A stretch of DNA of 56,088 nt, taken from assembly GCA_002691205.1 (NCBI GenBank), contig NZHD01000039.1, positions 1 through 56,088 on the forward strand, read 5' to 3'. Below the pieces are notes generated by a model. It saw only the letters and a list, made by a program, of their open reading frames with translations. It did no database searches and was not told the origin of the DNA. Within the stretch, counting starts at the first letter, position 1. The number at the start of each line of letters is the position of its first letter. Below are positions 1-9,012 of the stretch, in pieces. The DNA comes from Deltaproteobacteria bacterium (GTDB lineage: Bacteria; Myxococcota_A; UBA9160; UBA4427). Position numbers and translations under genes: made by a program.

Positions 1-627
1 GCCGTCCCGCCGCACCTTGTCGATGGCGAGTCCGGTGAGTGCGACCTGACGATTCACGTCTGATCGAATTCCAATTAGATATTCCTCTAACCCTGGCGCC
101 CCGGAAGCGTTCCATCCCTGGACGAGCGCGCGGACGACCTGGGTCGCTTCATGCTTTTTTGGAGAAATTACTTCGATCGCCATACTGGCAAAGATGGGCG
201 CTCGAGTCGCCCAGGAGCGGACCATTGAAGTTAAGATCACGGGGTTGCCCTGGCGCTGGCTATCCTTCAGCCAAGTGAAGGCCGCGTCGGGATCGTACAG
301 AGCCCACCACTCGACGAGCAGGGCGAGTTCTATTGTTTGGGATCCCCGGATTCCATCCTCGACCAGGCTCCGCGCCTCAGCCACCTCCCCGAGCGACTCC
401 TCGTTGAAACCCTGTAGCGCCGTGGCCAACCGAGCCGCTCGAGGCAGCGGATCTTCGATGGACATCGCCTCCGCAACGGCCGCGGTCAAGCTGTCGTCGC
501 GGGGCGCTTGGCTGGGCTGCGGAGAAGAGTTTTGGACGTTGCAACTCGGCGCGAAGAAGAGGAACATCAGGGCAACGAGTAAGAAGGCGTTACGCAGTGG
601 GCCAGGGGCTCTCAGATTTAATCGCAC
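1..627 (-). CDS. Partial lipoprotein of unknown function (3' end beyond window)
   Basis: An open frame runs from a GTG at 627 off the left edge (209 codons visible). GAGG lies five bases before the GTG, and no in-frame ATG exists upstream. The N-terminus is basic, then hydrophobic (about residues 14-27), and ends APSC with Cys at 29, which looks like a lipoprotein signal peptide. After a Gln/Ser/Pro-rich linker the protein is helical and rich in Ala, Leu and Trp (LLVEWWA at 103-109), reminiscent of a helical-repeat scaffold. I do not recognise the family. The reading frame is convincing because its composition stays protein-like across the whole stretch, whereas the plus-strand frames here look like shadows. 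Confidence 0.7.
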   Translation of the reverse strand, partial: MRLNLRAPGPLRNAFLLVALMFLFFAPSCNVQNSSPQPSQAPRDDSLTAAVAEAMSIEDPLPRAARLATALQGFNEESLGEVAEARSLVEDGIRGSQTIELALLVEWWALYDPDAAFTWLKDSQRQGNPVILTSMVRSWATRAPIFASMAIEVISPKKHEATQVVRALVQGWNASGAPGLEEYLIGIRSDVNRQVALTGLAIDKVRRDG

Positions 628-792
628 ATCTTCCTCTGCGGCCGCAAAGGGCCTGGTCGGTTGGCTGGAAGAAGATTCCGTTTCCCATACGCGGGCATGA
701 GATGAGGCTCCAGCTTGTTCGTTTATGATGCCCGCTTGAAGAATCCAGCGGGGAAAACACGCTATTACGAGAGCGTCGTGACAGAGTAGCAA

Positions 793-846
793 GTGCCGCG
801 CTCAGGTTCGACGAGAAGTCGATTCCGAACGCGGCACCTTTTTTTG
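793..846 (+). terminator. GC-rich hairpin followed by a T-run
   Basis: GTGCCGCG (793-800) pairs perfectly with CGCGGCAC (830-837). A smaller stem (TCGAC/GTCGA) can form inside the loop, and CTTTTTTTG follows at 838-846. This is a textbook intrinsic terminator for plus-strand transcription, yet both flanking genes are on the minus strand. It lies 56 bases past the stop of the minus-strand gene 893-2002, so it may still act as that gene's 3' structure, though without a U-tract on that side. Confidence 0.6.
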
Positions 847-892
847 CTTTCGAACACAGGATCGTATCGTTTACGATCAGGGCTCGAATGTT

Positions 893-2002
893 TTATGCGG
901 AAGCCCGCCGTCGAACGAGTCCAATGAGACCGAGCGCGCCTACACCGGCTGCGAGCATCGAGACTTTTTCCGCTTCCGGCACATTAATCGTGAATGTGAT
1001 GAGCTGCGGAACTGTAAAGCCTGTGACATCGGAGGTCAGGACACCGCCAGCCACCATGCTGATGTTGCCCACACCGGCCGGTGTTCGATTGTCCGCACCC
1101 ATGCCCGTGATCGTTAAGAACGGGGACGGGTAGAACGGAACCTTAATGTAGACGGTGCCCGTGGTGAAAGGCATGCCCCAGCCCTTGGAACTCTGGCCCG
1201 CCACCGTGGACGCGGGGGTACCCGGGTCGGTAATGATGTTATAGGCGCCATAGTAGGTGGGAACCAATGGGGGGCTGTTGAAGATCTTGTCTCCCGATCC
1301 CGCAGTGGCCACTCTGTAGTTTGAGTAACCGGGACCGGCCACAATCGTCTCAGTGCTTGAACCGTCGTTGTTTAATCGGACTTTATACGTGGGGAGCGTG
1401 GCCTCCACCGTGTACCACCTGAACTGTCCGCTCGTCAGGATATTCATGGTGCCGCCATACTGCGGCCCTTCCAGACCGGCGGTGTATTTGATGATGGCGG
1501 AGACGGAACCTTGGGAGCCACCCGCCAGGACCGTGGTACAGGCCGGATTCGCGGATGCGCCCGGGCACCAGGAAAAGTTCGCGGGCCGCGAGGTCTTGGT
1601 TCCCGGCTTAAAGGTGGCATCTCCACCATTCGGCGCATACGCGGCGAGGCCTGTCGTGAACTGGATGTACGACGGGATTGAGGGAACAGGCAGAATAACT
1701 GGACTGGAGGGCTGAAAGCTGATGAGGCCAGGTGCGATTGTTAAACTCACTGGACTCGTTCCGGTTCCTTCGATCAGCGGAGAACCTTGGGGCCTCCAGC
1801 GAAGGGCAGGGGTGCCTCCAGACGCCGTGGGAAGATTCCCTAAAATCGGCAGGACCGTGTTGCCGGTCTGATAGGTCAGGTTGCTTTGTTCGGTGGTCAC
1901 TGTGAAGTACTTCGCATTGGCTGCGCTTGCGAATAATACAAAGAGCAAGGCGCTCGCGAGCAGGGCTACCCACCGCTTGGCCATAGATTCGGTTTCTCTC
2001 AT
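893..2002 (-). CDS. Secreted protein with PEP-CTERM-like C-terminal sorting signal
   Basis: The 369-residue protein has a Sec signal peptide (basic start, hydrophobic core, ANA-KY cleavage). Its C-terminus reads VPEAEKVSML, then a hydrophobic helix, then RRRASA. That tripartite tail (short PE motif, membrane helix, Arg cluster) is the architecture of exosortase/PEP-CTERM substrates, with PEA in place of PEP. The body is rich in Gly, Pro, Thr and Ser and resembles no enzyme I know. I place the start at the ATG at 2002 because GGGAG precedes it by ten bases; a TTG at 2029 and an ATG at 1984 are alternatives. It is probably exported and anchored or processed at the envelope. Its promoter carries a palindrome shared with two other genes in the window. 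No exosortase is visible here. Confidence 0.8.
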   Translation of the reverse strand: MRETESMAKRWVALLASALLFVLFASAANAKYFTVTTEQSNLTYQTGNTVLPILGNLPTASGGTPALRWRPQGSPLIEGTGTSPVSLTIAPGLISFQPSSPVILPVPSIPSYIQFTTGLAAYAPNGGDATFKPGTKTSRPANFSWCPGASANPACTTVLAGGSQGSVSAIIKYTAGLEGPQYGGTMNILTSGQFRWYTVEATLPTYKVRLNNDGSSTETIVAGPGYSNYRVATAGSGDKIFNSPPLVPTYYGAYNIITDPGTPASTVAGQSSKGWGMPFTTGTVYIKVPFYPSPFLTITGMGADNRTPAGVGNISMVAGGVLTSDVTGFTVPQLITFTINVPEAEKVSMLAAGVGALGLIGLVRRRASA

Positions 2003-2034
2003 TTTGATCAGTCTCCCGTTTGCATTCAATTGAT

Positions 2035-2068
2035 CTGGTCAAACATGTCGCTTGACATGCTTGACCAG
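2035..2068 (-). promoter_or_regulatory. Operator palindrome upstream of the PEP-CTERM-like gene
   Basis: The core CATGTC-N4-GACATG lies at 2044-2059, inside a larger inverted repeat: 15-base arms at 2035-2049 and 2054-2068 match with one mismatch around a GCTT centre. Read in gene orientation it contains AGCATGTCA-N3-GACATGT, like the sites at 8812-8827 and 25844-25859. It ends 33 bases before the ATG at 2002. A TATACT (2072-2067) and a poor AAGCAT (2062-2057) are candidate -10 elements, and TTGTCT (2083-2078) is a possible -35. The position suggests repressor binding over the start point. The rest of 2069-2254 is AT-rich, with a perfect AGTTAATTAACT palindrome at 2178-2189. Confidence 0.7.
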
Positions 2069-2254
2069 TATATGCGCAGACAATTTTTTTTTGGGGAAAA
2101 TTTCGCGTTTTGATCAAAAAAATTCAGAGCACCTGTGCTTTGATTTTAGTTAGCCCTTATAAACATATAACTTATTGAGTTAATTAACTTTTTATAAAAG
2201 CTCGTCGTACGATAGAGGAGCGTATGGGCCACCATTTGCCCGAGGAGACCCGAT

Positions 2255-4486
2255 CTACCCTCGGGGATCCGATTTTCCCGAAGGGAAACGGCTCGCTCGT
2301 GCCTGAAGTTCGGCGGTGTGAGCGTCCACCACGCCGCGCTTTTGCCGCAGGGACGCGAGGGTGGCTGCGGCGACACCGTCATACGGATCTTGGTGGAGGA
2401 GTTCCTCCAGGGCCCGTTCCGCCTCTTCAAGCTGGCCCGTGTTGATCAAAAGCTGCGCTTTCGCACGCAGAGGCGCATCGGACTCTGGAGAGGCTTCGAT
2501 CGCCCGAGCCAGCAGCGAGGTCGCCGCCTCGACGCGACCATTGGCCGCCTCAAGGCGGGCAAGCCCCAGAAGAGCGCGCTCGTGATCGGGTTTGATTTCA
2601 AGGGCTCGCTGGAACGCAGAACGCGTCTCGTCCGCCGGAGCCTCGGTGAGCTCCAGTCGAAGCCCCTGAATCTCATGAAAATCCGCAACGTTTGGATGCT
2701 TCTTCAGGGCGGCATTCAAAGCGGTGGACATTCGCCCGGTCCCATCCGTCGAGCCACGATAGGTCACCAGGGCTCTTAGGAGATCGGCATTTTCGACATG
2801 GGTCAGATTCAGATTTTCGGCATCGGCCAACAGATTGGCCGCGGCCTCGGGACCCATGCGTGCATTTGTCCCTTCGGCCAGGGCTATTAGGCCGCGCGCC
2901 TGCAAAGCGTCGACTCCTCGAAGGCTTTTCAGCAAGGGCTTTACTTGATGCTGAAGGCCGCCGCTGGCCGCCGCGCGAATTGCGATCATCGTGGCTTCTG
3001 GGTCTAGCGATGCGCGTCCATTCGCGCTGGATGCGGCTGAGACGGCCATGTCGTGGCGACCCTCGGCCTCATAGAGCATGGCCAGTCGGTACCTTGCATC
3101 GGTGACGTCAGCGTCGGATCGAATTGAATATCGATATTCCTCGATGGCTCGATCGAAGTCGCCAAGCCTTTCAGCGGCCAGAGCGGCGTAGTAGCGCGCG
3201 CCTGGATTTTCGGGCCACAGGCGAAGTGAGGCTTCGATTCGCTCAAGCGCTTCTTTCGTTTCTCTGCGCTCGTAGAGAACTCGACCCACAATGAGGTCGC
3301 GATGAACGGGAAGCTCAAGCGCCTGGCCCGCGGCGAGTGCGTCATCGAGTCTCTGGGCACCCAGAAGAGCGTCCGCTGCAACGAAGCCGAGCTCCGGCGG
3401 CGGATTTTCTGCGACCTCGACGGCTCTTTCGTACGCGATGGCCATGGCGGGGAGGTCTCCAAGAGAGCCATGGTGCCGTGCGACTTCGACCCAGGCAGCT
3501 TCGGGGGTCTCGCTCTCGAGTTCCGTCGCTTCCAGCAGGATTTGCTCCGCTTCGGATACCTGCGCGACAGCCCGGAGCCGGCCGGCCAGCTGACTCCGAT
3601 AAGAGAGCGCCAGGGGTTGGTTTTCAAGCACTTTTCGCAGGATTTGAATTGATATCTCGCCCTGACCGGTCTCGTCATAGAACTCAAGCGCGTTGTCGAC
3701 AACCCGCGAATCGGTGGGGAATTCCTCAAGGCACTCTTGGAAGGAGTCTGCGGCGGCCTCCGAGTCGCCCTTCTCGTGGGCAAAGACCGATCGAGCCGCA
3801 CAAAGCTGAGCGACCACCTGCGGATTGACGTTCTCATCGTCGGCCGAAAGTTCCATTTCGCTCAGCGCCTCGGCGGCTTCTTCGCCGCGTTCTAGGCCGA
3901 GAAGAGCGATGACTCGAGCCATGCTTGCTTCGCGTCGTTCGGGGTCGTTCTCGAGGGCTCGCTCCGCGTCCTCAAGCGCCCCTTCAAATTCTGACCGCAT
4001 GGCGAGCCGAATATTGGCCCGTATCACAAGAGTGTCCACATCCTCAGGGTGTTCGGTTAGGACACGGTCGGCGGCTTCGAGCGCCATTTCATGGTTGTGA
4101 GCCCTCAGGCTCGCTGAAGCCAGTACGACTCCCGCCCGCTTGAGCCATTCCGGGTCCTCCATGGCCTTCCTCAGGGACCAGACAGATTCAGTGGAGCGTC
4201 CCATCTTCGCCAGCGCCACGCCTTTCCGGTAGTGAAGTTCTCGGTTTTCTGGATCGTGCTCAAGGGCACGCCTCAGAGGCTCAAGGGATTCTTCAAAGCG
4301 ACCGGATCCCTGGAGTGCTCGCGCATTCTCGGCGTCATCCGACCCGTCGCAGCCTGCGAGTGAGGCCATCACGATCAGTAGGATGAGCGCAAATGCAGCG
4401 GCTCCGAATCGATCCAGGGTGGGTCTTGATTTTTGTGCGCAGAATTCAAGTGGAGGTATGCGAGTCATCTCTCCACCATAGTCCAT
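2255..4486 (-). CDS. Large TPR-repeat lipoprotein
   Basis: The 743-residue protein has a hydrophobic segment ending MASLAGC (lipobox Cys at 46), so it is probably a lipidated envelope protein. The rest is a long series of 34-residue-type tetratricopeptide helices, visible as recurring A.....G....A and DP/NP turns (for example ALEHDPENRE, ALENDPERRE, ALEIKPDHER). This fold mediates protein-protein contacts, so a scaffolding role in the envelope or in secretion is likely, but no partner can be named. The start at 4486 has no clear ribosome site; an ATG at 4468 follows GGTGGAG and may be the true start. It is divergent from the sulfatase-like gene, with only 46 bases between the starts. TPR proteins often accompany exosortase/PEP-CTERM loci, and a PEP-CTERM-like gene lies just downstream. 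Confidence 0.85.
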   Translation of the reverse strand: MDYGGEMTRIPPLEFCAQKSRPTLDRFGAAAFALILLIVMASLAGCDGSDDAENARALQGSGRFEESLEPLRRALEHDPENRELHYRKGVALAKMGRSTESVWSLRKAMEDPEWLKRAGVVLASASLRAHNHEMALEAADRVLTEHPEDVDTLVIRANIRLAMRSEFEGALEDAERALENDPERREASMARVIALLGLERGEEAAEALSEMELSADDENVNPQVVAQLCAARSVFAHEKGDSEAAADSFQECLEEFPTDSRVVDNALEFYDETGQGEISIQILRKVLENQPLALSYRSQLAGRLRAVAQVSEAEQILLEATELESETPEAAWVEVARHHGSLGDLPAMAIAYERAVEVAENPPPELGFVAADALLGAQRLDDALAAGQALELPVHRDLIVGRVLYERRETKEALERIEASLRLWPENPGARYYAALAAERLGDFDRAIEEYRYSIRSDADVTDARYRLAMLYEAEGRHDMAVSAASSANGRASLDPEATMIAIRAAASGGLQHQVKPLLKSLRGVDALQARGLIALAEGTNARMGPEAAANLLADAENLNLTHVENADLLRALVTYRGSTDGTGRMSTALNAALKKHPNVADFHEIQGLRLELTEAPADETRSAFQRALEIKPDHERALLGLARLEAANGRVEAATSLLARAIEASPESDAPLRAKAQLLINTGQLEEAERALEELLHQDPYDGVAAATLASLRQKRGVVDAHTAELQARASRFPSGKSDPRG

Positions 4487-4532
4487 GATTTTAAAATAGA
4501 CTAATCATCATACTTATGTAGACTTTGCCCCC

Positions 4533-5948
4533 ATGTCTACGACAAAGCGATCTTTGAAACGCCCTCTTGTATTTGCGCTTGCGATCTTCGCGGCCCTGCT
4601 GTTTTTGTTTCTCGATATTAGGGTCGTCGGTGATGATCCGCGACCGGTGGGTTCGGCTGAAGACATCGCGGCCCTGGCTGAGCGCGACGATTTGAACGTT
4701 TTGTTCATCCTGGTGGACACGCTTCGCGCCCATCATCTCGGAAGCTACGGTTACGAGCGAGAGACCAGCCCCACGATCGACGCCTTGGCGGGCAGTGGCG
4801 CCCGTTTCGCCAAACACCTCTCGCAGTCGTCTTGGACTAAGTGCTCGATGGCCTCGATGTGGACCTCTCTCTATCCGGCCCGGTCCCGGATCACGCGCTA
4901 CGAGGATGCACTCCCTGAATCGGCCGTGCTGCCTGCCGAAATTCTCCAGGAAGCCGGATTTCGAACAACGGGGGTTTATCGGAATGGCTGGGTTGCGCCC
5001 AATTTCGGGTTTGCTCAGGGGTTTGAGGTCTATGAACGCCCCGCAGCCAGGTCGGTGGGACAAGATGTCCGGCGCGAAAACCCAACGGTTCGCCATGGTG
5101 GATCGGATGACGACCTTTTACATGCGACTGCGGAGTTTCTTGATGTCCACGGGCATGAACGCTGGTTCCTGTATCTCCACTTTATGGATATCCATGAATA
5201 TCTATACGACGAGGATACGGCTCGCTTCGGCACGGGCTTCTCGGATAACTATGACAACGCGATCCTGCGAACGAATGTTGTGCTGGAAAAGTTGCTTCAA
5301 TATTTGAACGAGAAGGGATATCGTGAAAATACGCTGATCATCTTCGCGTCCGACCACGGTGAGGCGTTCAGTGAGCGAGGGCTTGAAGGCCACGCTCGTT
5401 ATGTCTATCCCGAGACGACTGAGGTTCCCTTCATCCTAAGCTTTCCCTTCCAGATGGAGTCCGGCCTTGAAATTTCGACCCGTACTGAGAATATCGACAT
5501 TTGGCCGACCATTTTGGATCTGCTGGGCTTGCCGGCTATGGAAGGTGTCGATGGCGAGTCTCGTGTGCCGGAACTCCTGGCTGCGGCGCGTGGCGAGCCT
5601 CTCCCCGAGCGAAAACGGCCTGCGATCGCGCACCTAGATCAAAATTGGGGTCAGCGTCAGCGAAGCAGTGCACCTCACATCGCTCTTGTTGACGGTGATA
5701 TGCGTTTTTCCTACACGACGATTCAAAATGAAGAGCCGAGACTGGAACTTTTCGATGCTTCGGAAGACCCCGATGAACTTGAAAATGTTATTGATGAACA
5801 TCCTGAAGTGGCCGAGCGGTTGAGTGGGTTGACTCGAGCGTACATCGATCACAGTCCCGAACCGCCCTGGGGAGACGAGGCTCCGCCGCTGGAAATCGAT
5901 GAGATTCAGCTCAATCAGCTGCGTGCCCTGGGTTACCAAATACCGTAA
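4533..5948 (+). CDS. Membrane-anchored sulfatase-fold hydrolase or transferase
   Basis: The 471-residue protein has an N-terminal membrane helix (about 11-28), followed by an alkaline-phosphatase/sulfatase domain facing the periplasm. Visible metal and active-site elements are Asp62 (LVDTLRAHHLGSYGY), DHGE at 274-277 and GH at 286-287. The catalytic loop reads SSWTKCSMASMWTSLYPAR. Aligned on the sulfatase C/S-x-P-S-R motif, the nucleophile position is Thr102, and the normally invariant Pro is Cys104. With no Cys or Ser at the nucleophile position it cannot be a formylglycine sulfatase, and it more likely belongs with phosphoglycerol-transferase or phosphodiesterase-like members. The C-terminal PEPPWG-LNQLRALGY tail is typical of this group. 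No strong ribosome site precedes the ATG. Confidence 0.8.
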   Translation: MSTTKRSLKRPLVFALAIFAALLFLFLDIRVVGDDPRPVGSAEDIAALAERDDLNVLFILVDTLRAHHLGSYGYERETSPTIDALAGSGARFAKHLSQSSWTKCSMASMWTSLYPARSRITRYEDALPESAVLPAEILQEAGFRTTGVYRNGWVAPNFGFAQGFEVYERPAARSVGQDVRRENPTVRHGGSDDDLLHATAEFLDVHGHERWFLYLHFMDIHEYLYDEDTARFGTGFSDNYDNAILRTNVVLEKLLQYLNEKGYRENTLIIFASDHGEAFSERGLEGHARYVYPETTEVPFILSFPFQMESGLEISTRTENIDIWPTILDLLGLPAMEGVDGESRVPELLAAARGEPLPERKRPAIAHLDQNWGQRQRSSAPHIALVDGDMRFSYTTIQNEEPRLELFDASEDPDELENVIDEHPEVAERLSGLTRAYIDHSPEPPWGDEAPPLEIDEIQLNQLRALGYQIP

Positions 5949-5987
5949 GGGGTACGAGAAAACGCTTTTTCTTTCCGACGCTCAAAG

Positions 5988-8684
5988 CTAGAAGGTGAAC
6001 TTCACCGAGCCACCAAAGGTACGAGGTTCTCCGACCCAATTCACGGTTAAATCCCCGAAGTATGAGGCATCGTACGCGTAGCTTTTGTAGGTCTTGTCCG
6101 TGACGTTTCGCACCCAGCCCAGGATTTCCACATTGGCGACGGGAGGTTGATAGCGGAGACTCACGTTGTGGAGCCAGAAGGCTTCCTGTCCGATCGCATA
6201 CTCGGGAAGTCTGGGCTCACCCGTTGCACCCACGGATCCGCGGCTTGCGTTGGGGCCGAAGCTAACATCATCCGACCAGCTCCCGTCGTAGCGAGGAGTG
6301 ATGTATCCGTAATCGCCTAATGTGAATTCCCATTCTAGGCCAATGCTGAGCTTGTATTCGGGTGCATTGATCAGTGGGTTGCCACTGTAGTCCGCGGTAA
6401 AAGGGAAGGCCTTTGCCGGCGTCCCCGGCTGCCCGCGCTGGATGCGAATGACGTCCTGGGTGAAGTCGAGGAACTGAGTTTTCAGCCAGCCGAAACGGAC
6501 GGTGACGAGAAGATTCTCGAGCTCCTCGGGGACTAGGTAGAGGAGCGGTGAGATCCGAGCCTCCATCTCTGCACCATAGTTTTGTGCGGAGTTCGCGTTA
6601 ATGATGACTTCTTGCGGAAAGGAACCAGGGCTGTCTTCGACAACGAACACTTGATAATCGTTGTACATGTAATAAAAGAGGGAGGCCGTGAGGCCGACAC
6701 GGTCCTCCCAGAAGTAACCGTTCAATCCAATCTCCAACGAATCGATACTCTCTGGATCTGCGGGTTTAGCGTTAAGTTGAGTTGCCGACGCATTGAACTG
6801 TCCGCCTTTCCACCCTCGGCTGTATTTCCAGTAGAACGAGAGGTCTTCCATAGGTTCATAGAGAAGTCTCACGGTCCCAGTCGGTGCTTGCCAGACTTCG
6901 GTTTGAGTGAAATCTTGCGTATTCGCCGGATCGGCCCCCAGGAACGTAAACTGAAAGTTTTTTTGCTCCCAGTTGTACCGGGCTCCTGCTTCAAGGGTGA
7001 GGGTCTCCGCGAACTGCCAGCTGAAGCCCCCGTAAAAGGCAAAGCTGTACGTCTCCTGTTGATACTTTTGGTTCGACTCGAACGGGCCCTGAAAGAATGT
7101 CGATTGTGATTCGAGTTGCTCGATCAAGGTATAGCCGCCGATTTCCCAGGTCAGAGGGTGTTCCTCAAGTTCACCTTCAAGCTGGACCCCTTGGCTGAAC
7201 TGCCAAGCATTGTCATTCGTGATGCTCTCGAAGATCACCTCCGAGGTGAAGTCATCATCTTGTTCGCGGAACCGGTTGTAGCCGTCGTAGGCAGTGACAG
7301 TTGTGAGCGTGAGGTCGTTGATTGGGATCATGCCCTCGAGAGAGCCCCCCCACGTATTCAGTCGGGTCTGACCCACGCGATTGTAATCGCCGCGGTCAGG
7401 TTGGGGATCCAGGTTCCGTGCGAGGTCAGACTGAAGGGTAGGTATGGTCGAGGCCACACAGCCCGTCCCCCCCGCGAGTTTGCATTCATTGAACAGTTGA
7501 GTTTGCAACTGGTCGATGTCGGGGTCTTTGTATCCACCAGCCGTAATGCCGTAACCGAACCCGGGGTTTGTTCCGATCGCTTGTCCCAGTGTCGATAACT
7601 GGTCGATTTGTCCTCCCCGCGCAATGAGGAGCCATTCCGAGTCGTTACTGTCTGGAAGGAAGCGAAAGATGCTGCGCGCAGCCCAGTCCCCGACGTCATT
7701 GACGGTGGTCGGAAGCCCGCCTGGGACGCTCGAAAGCTGGAAGAAAAGCGGCCCGTTTGGTGGGGGGTTCCCGGGAATGAAATCGGGGTTCGGAATGGAG
7801 ATGCTCGGTTGCTCTCCACAAAACTTAATATTGTTGAACTGCTTCGCGTTCGCCTCGCGATAGGCTAACGGGAGCAGGCCCCCACAGCCATTCTGTCCCC
7901 AGCCGTCGCGCTGGTTGAAGTTGAAGGAGACACGTGCGGAGAGTGTGTCCTCAAGAATAGGGGCTTCGATGGCGCCCTCCAGGCTGACCGCGTTGTAATT
8001 ACCATAGGACGCCAACAGGAATCCACGTGATTGACCATCGCCGGCTGGCTTCACCGACGTCACTTTGATGGCTCCGCCGGAGGCGTTGCGTCCTGCACCT
8101 GAACCTTGGGGCCCCCGGAGCACCTCCACGTAACCGATATCGAATAGCTGACCGAGTTGCAGGGCGGGCAAGTTCATGGCCACACTGTCCTGATAGATCG
8201 CGATGGCGCCTCCGGCATTGGCGTTAAAGTCGCTGAGTCCGACTCCACGAATAAAGAATGTGGGGGACGTCGATCCCGCTTTTCGGATTTCTAGATTTGG
8301 TGTGAACGTCGCCAAATCCGAAAGATCACCGGCGCCGATGGCCTCGACGAGGTCGGCGTCGAAGCGTGTGGCGGATTCGGTCGCGGAAGTAAGCGGATTG
8401 GACGAAGTCTGGCCGGTGACGCGGACTTCCTCCACGTCAGACCAGAGATCCTCTGACTCCATGTCTTCTGGCATGGTCTCGTAGTCGTCCAGCGGCACCG
8501 AGTCGATGGATTCCTGTGCAACGGCGGGGTTCGCTATCGAGAGAGTCACCAGAAGTGCGAGGCTAAGCCAGATCGAGCGTTGAGTGCTGGCGGAGCATAG
8601 GCCTCTTAGGCTCGATGGATAAAAGAGTTTGGCGGGAGCGAGCGATCGCATCATCGGAGTCTGCGACCGCCGATTGCACGCCAC
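5988..8684 (-). CDS. TonB-dependent outer-membrane receptor
   Basis: The 898-residue receptor has a long N-terminal region with a signal peptide ending AVA-Q (about 57) and a TonB box EEVRVTG (85-91). A plug domain with the family signature EVLRGPQG...GRNASGGAIKV follows, then a long 22-strand-type barrel ending in the aromatic GGSVKFTF. It imports a substrate through the outer membrane using TonB energy. The plug and barrel resemble the broad family used for siderophores, steroids, terpenoids and similar hydrophobic molecules; the ligand cannot be read from sequence. A GTG at 8684 opens the frame. ATGs at 8654 and 8651 are equally plausible and give a more normal signal peptide. It converges with the sulfatase-like gene. 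The upstream region carries the shared palindrome. Confidence 0.93.
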   Translation of the reverse strand: MACNRRSQTPMMRSLAPAKLFYPSSLRGLCSASTQRSIWLSLALLVTLSIANPAVAQESIDSVPLDDYETMPEDMESEDLWSDVEEVRVTGQTSSNPLTSATESATRFDADLVEAIGAGDLSDLATFTPNLEIRKAGSTSPTFFIRGVGLSDFNANAGGAIAIYQDSVAMNLPALQLGQLFDIGYVEVLRGPQGSGAGRNASGGAIKVTSVKPAGDGQSRGFLLASYGNYNAVSLEGAIEAPILEDTLSARVSFNFNQRDGWGQNGCGGLLPLAYREANAKQFNNIKFCGEQPSISIPNPDFIPGNPPPNGPLFFQLSSVPGGLPTTVNDVGDWAARSIFRFLPDSNDSEWLLIARGGQIDQLSTLGQAIGTNPGFGYGITAGGYKDPDIDQLQTQLFNECKLAGGTGCVASTIPTLQSDLARNLDPQPDRGDYNRVGQTRLNTWGGSLEGMIPINDLTLTTVTAYDGYNRFREQDDDFTSEVIFESITNDNAWQFSQGVQLEGELEEHPLTWEIGGYTLIEQLESQSTFFQGPFESNQKYQQETYSFAFYGGFSWQFAETLTLEAGARYNWEQKNFQFTFLGADPANTQDFTQTEVWQAPTGTVRLLYEPMEDLSFYWKYSRGWKGGQFNASATQLNAKPADPESIDSLEIGLNGYFWEDRVGLTASLFYYMYNDYQVFVVEDSPGSFPQEVIINANSAQNYGAEMEARISPLLYLVPEELENLLVTVRFGWLKTQFLDFTQDVIRIQRGQPGTPAKAFPFTADYSGNPLINAPEYKLSIGLEWEFTLGDYGYITPRYDGSWSDDVSFGPNASRGSVGATGEPRLPEYAIGQEAFWLHNVSLRYQPPVANVEILGWVRNVTDKTYKSYAYDASYFGDLTVNWVGEPRTFGGSVKFTF

Positions 8685-8811
8685 ACTACTTTGAATGATG
8701 TCGTCATTCTTTTAAACTCCATTTAAAGAGAGCGAACCCTCCGTAATTCCATTTCGGACGCAGAAGCTCTTTCGGCCGAGCGACCGTGCCCTCGACTCGC
8801 CCCATGCTTTA

Positions 8812-8827
8812 CATGTCATATGACATG
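8812..8827 (-). promoter_or_regulatory. Operator palindrome upstream of the TonB receptor
   Basis: CATGTCATATGACATG is a perfect 16-base palindrome. In gene orientation it is preceded by AG and followed by TAAA, exactly as at 25844-25859. On the minus strand a perfect TTGACA (8853-8848) lies 17 bases from GAGCAT (8830-8825), which overlaps the palindrome and could be a weak -10. Apart from this site and a solitary CATGTCAA half-site at 8846-8853, I see nothing in the 328-base gap 8685-9012 except the ribosome site of the gene at 9013. Confidence 0.75.
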
Positions 8828-9012
8828 CTCTAACATCCGCGGTCTCATGTCAACCGTCGGATCTAAACCATGGGTGAGCGAATGTAAGGAGTAGATCCTT
8901 CGCTCGGCCTTGATGATCTCACATTGTGTGACCTGTATATCTTTTTTGGATGCACCACGCTGCGTTTTGAATTGGGCGAACATCTCGTAAAAAATTACCC
9001 GAAGGAAGACCC

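Noticed and set aside
39..700. Plus-strand open frames of 79 and 168 codons
   Set aside because: They lie opposite a convincing minus-strand lipoprotein frame, overlap each other and have shadow-like Arg/Ser/Ala-rich composition.
2080..2098. A 19-base stretch (ACAA, nine T, GGGGAA) identical to 39971-39989
   Set aside because: It is mostly a homopolymer run, and its orientation relative to genes differs at the two places; chance is likely.
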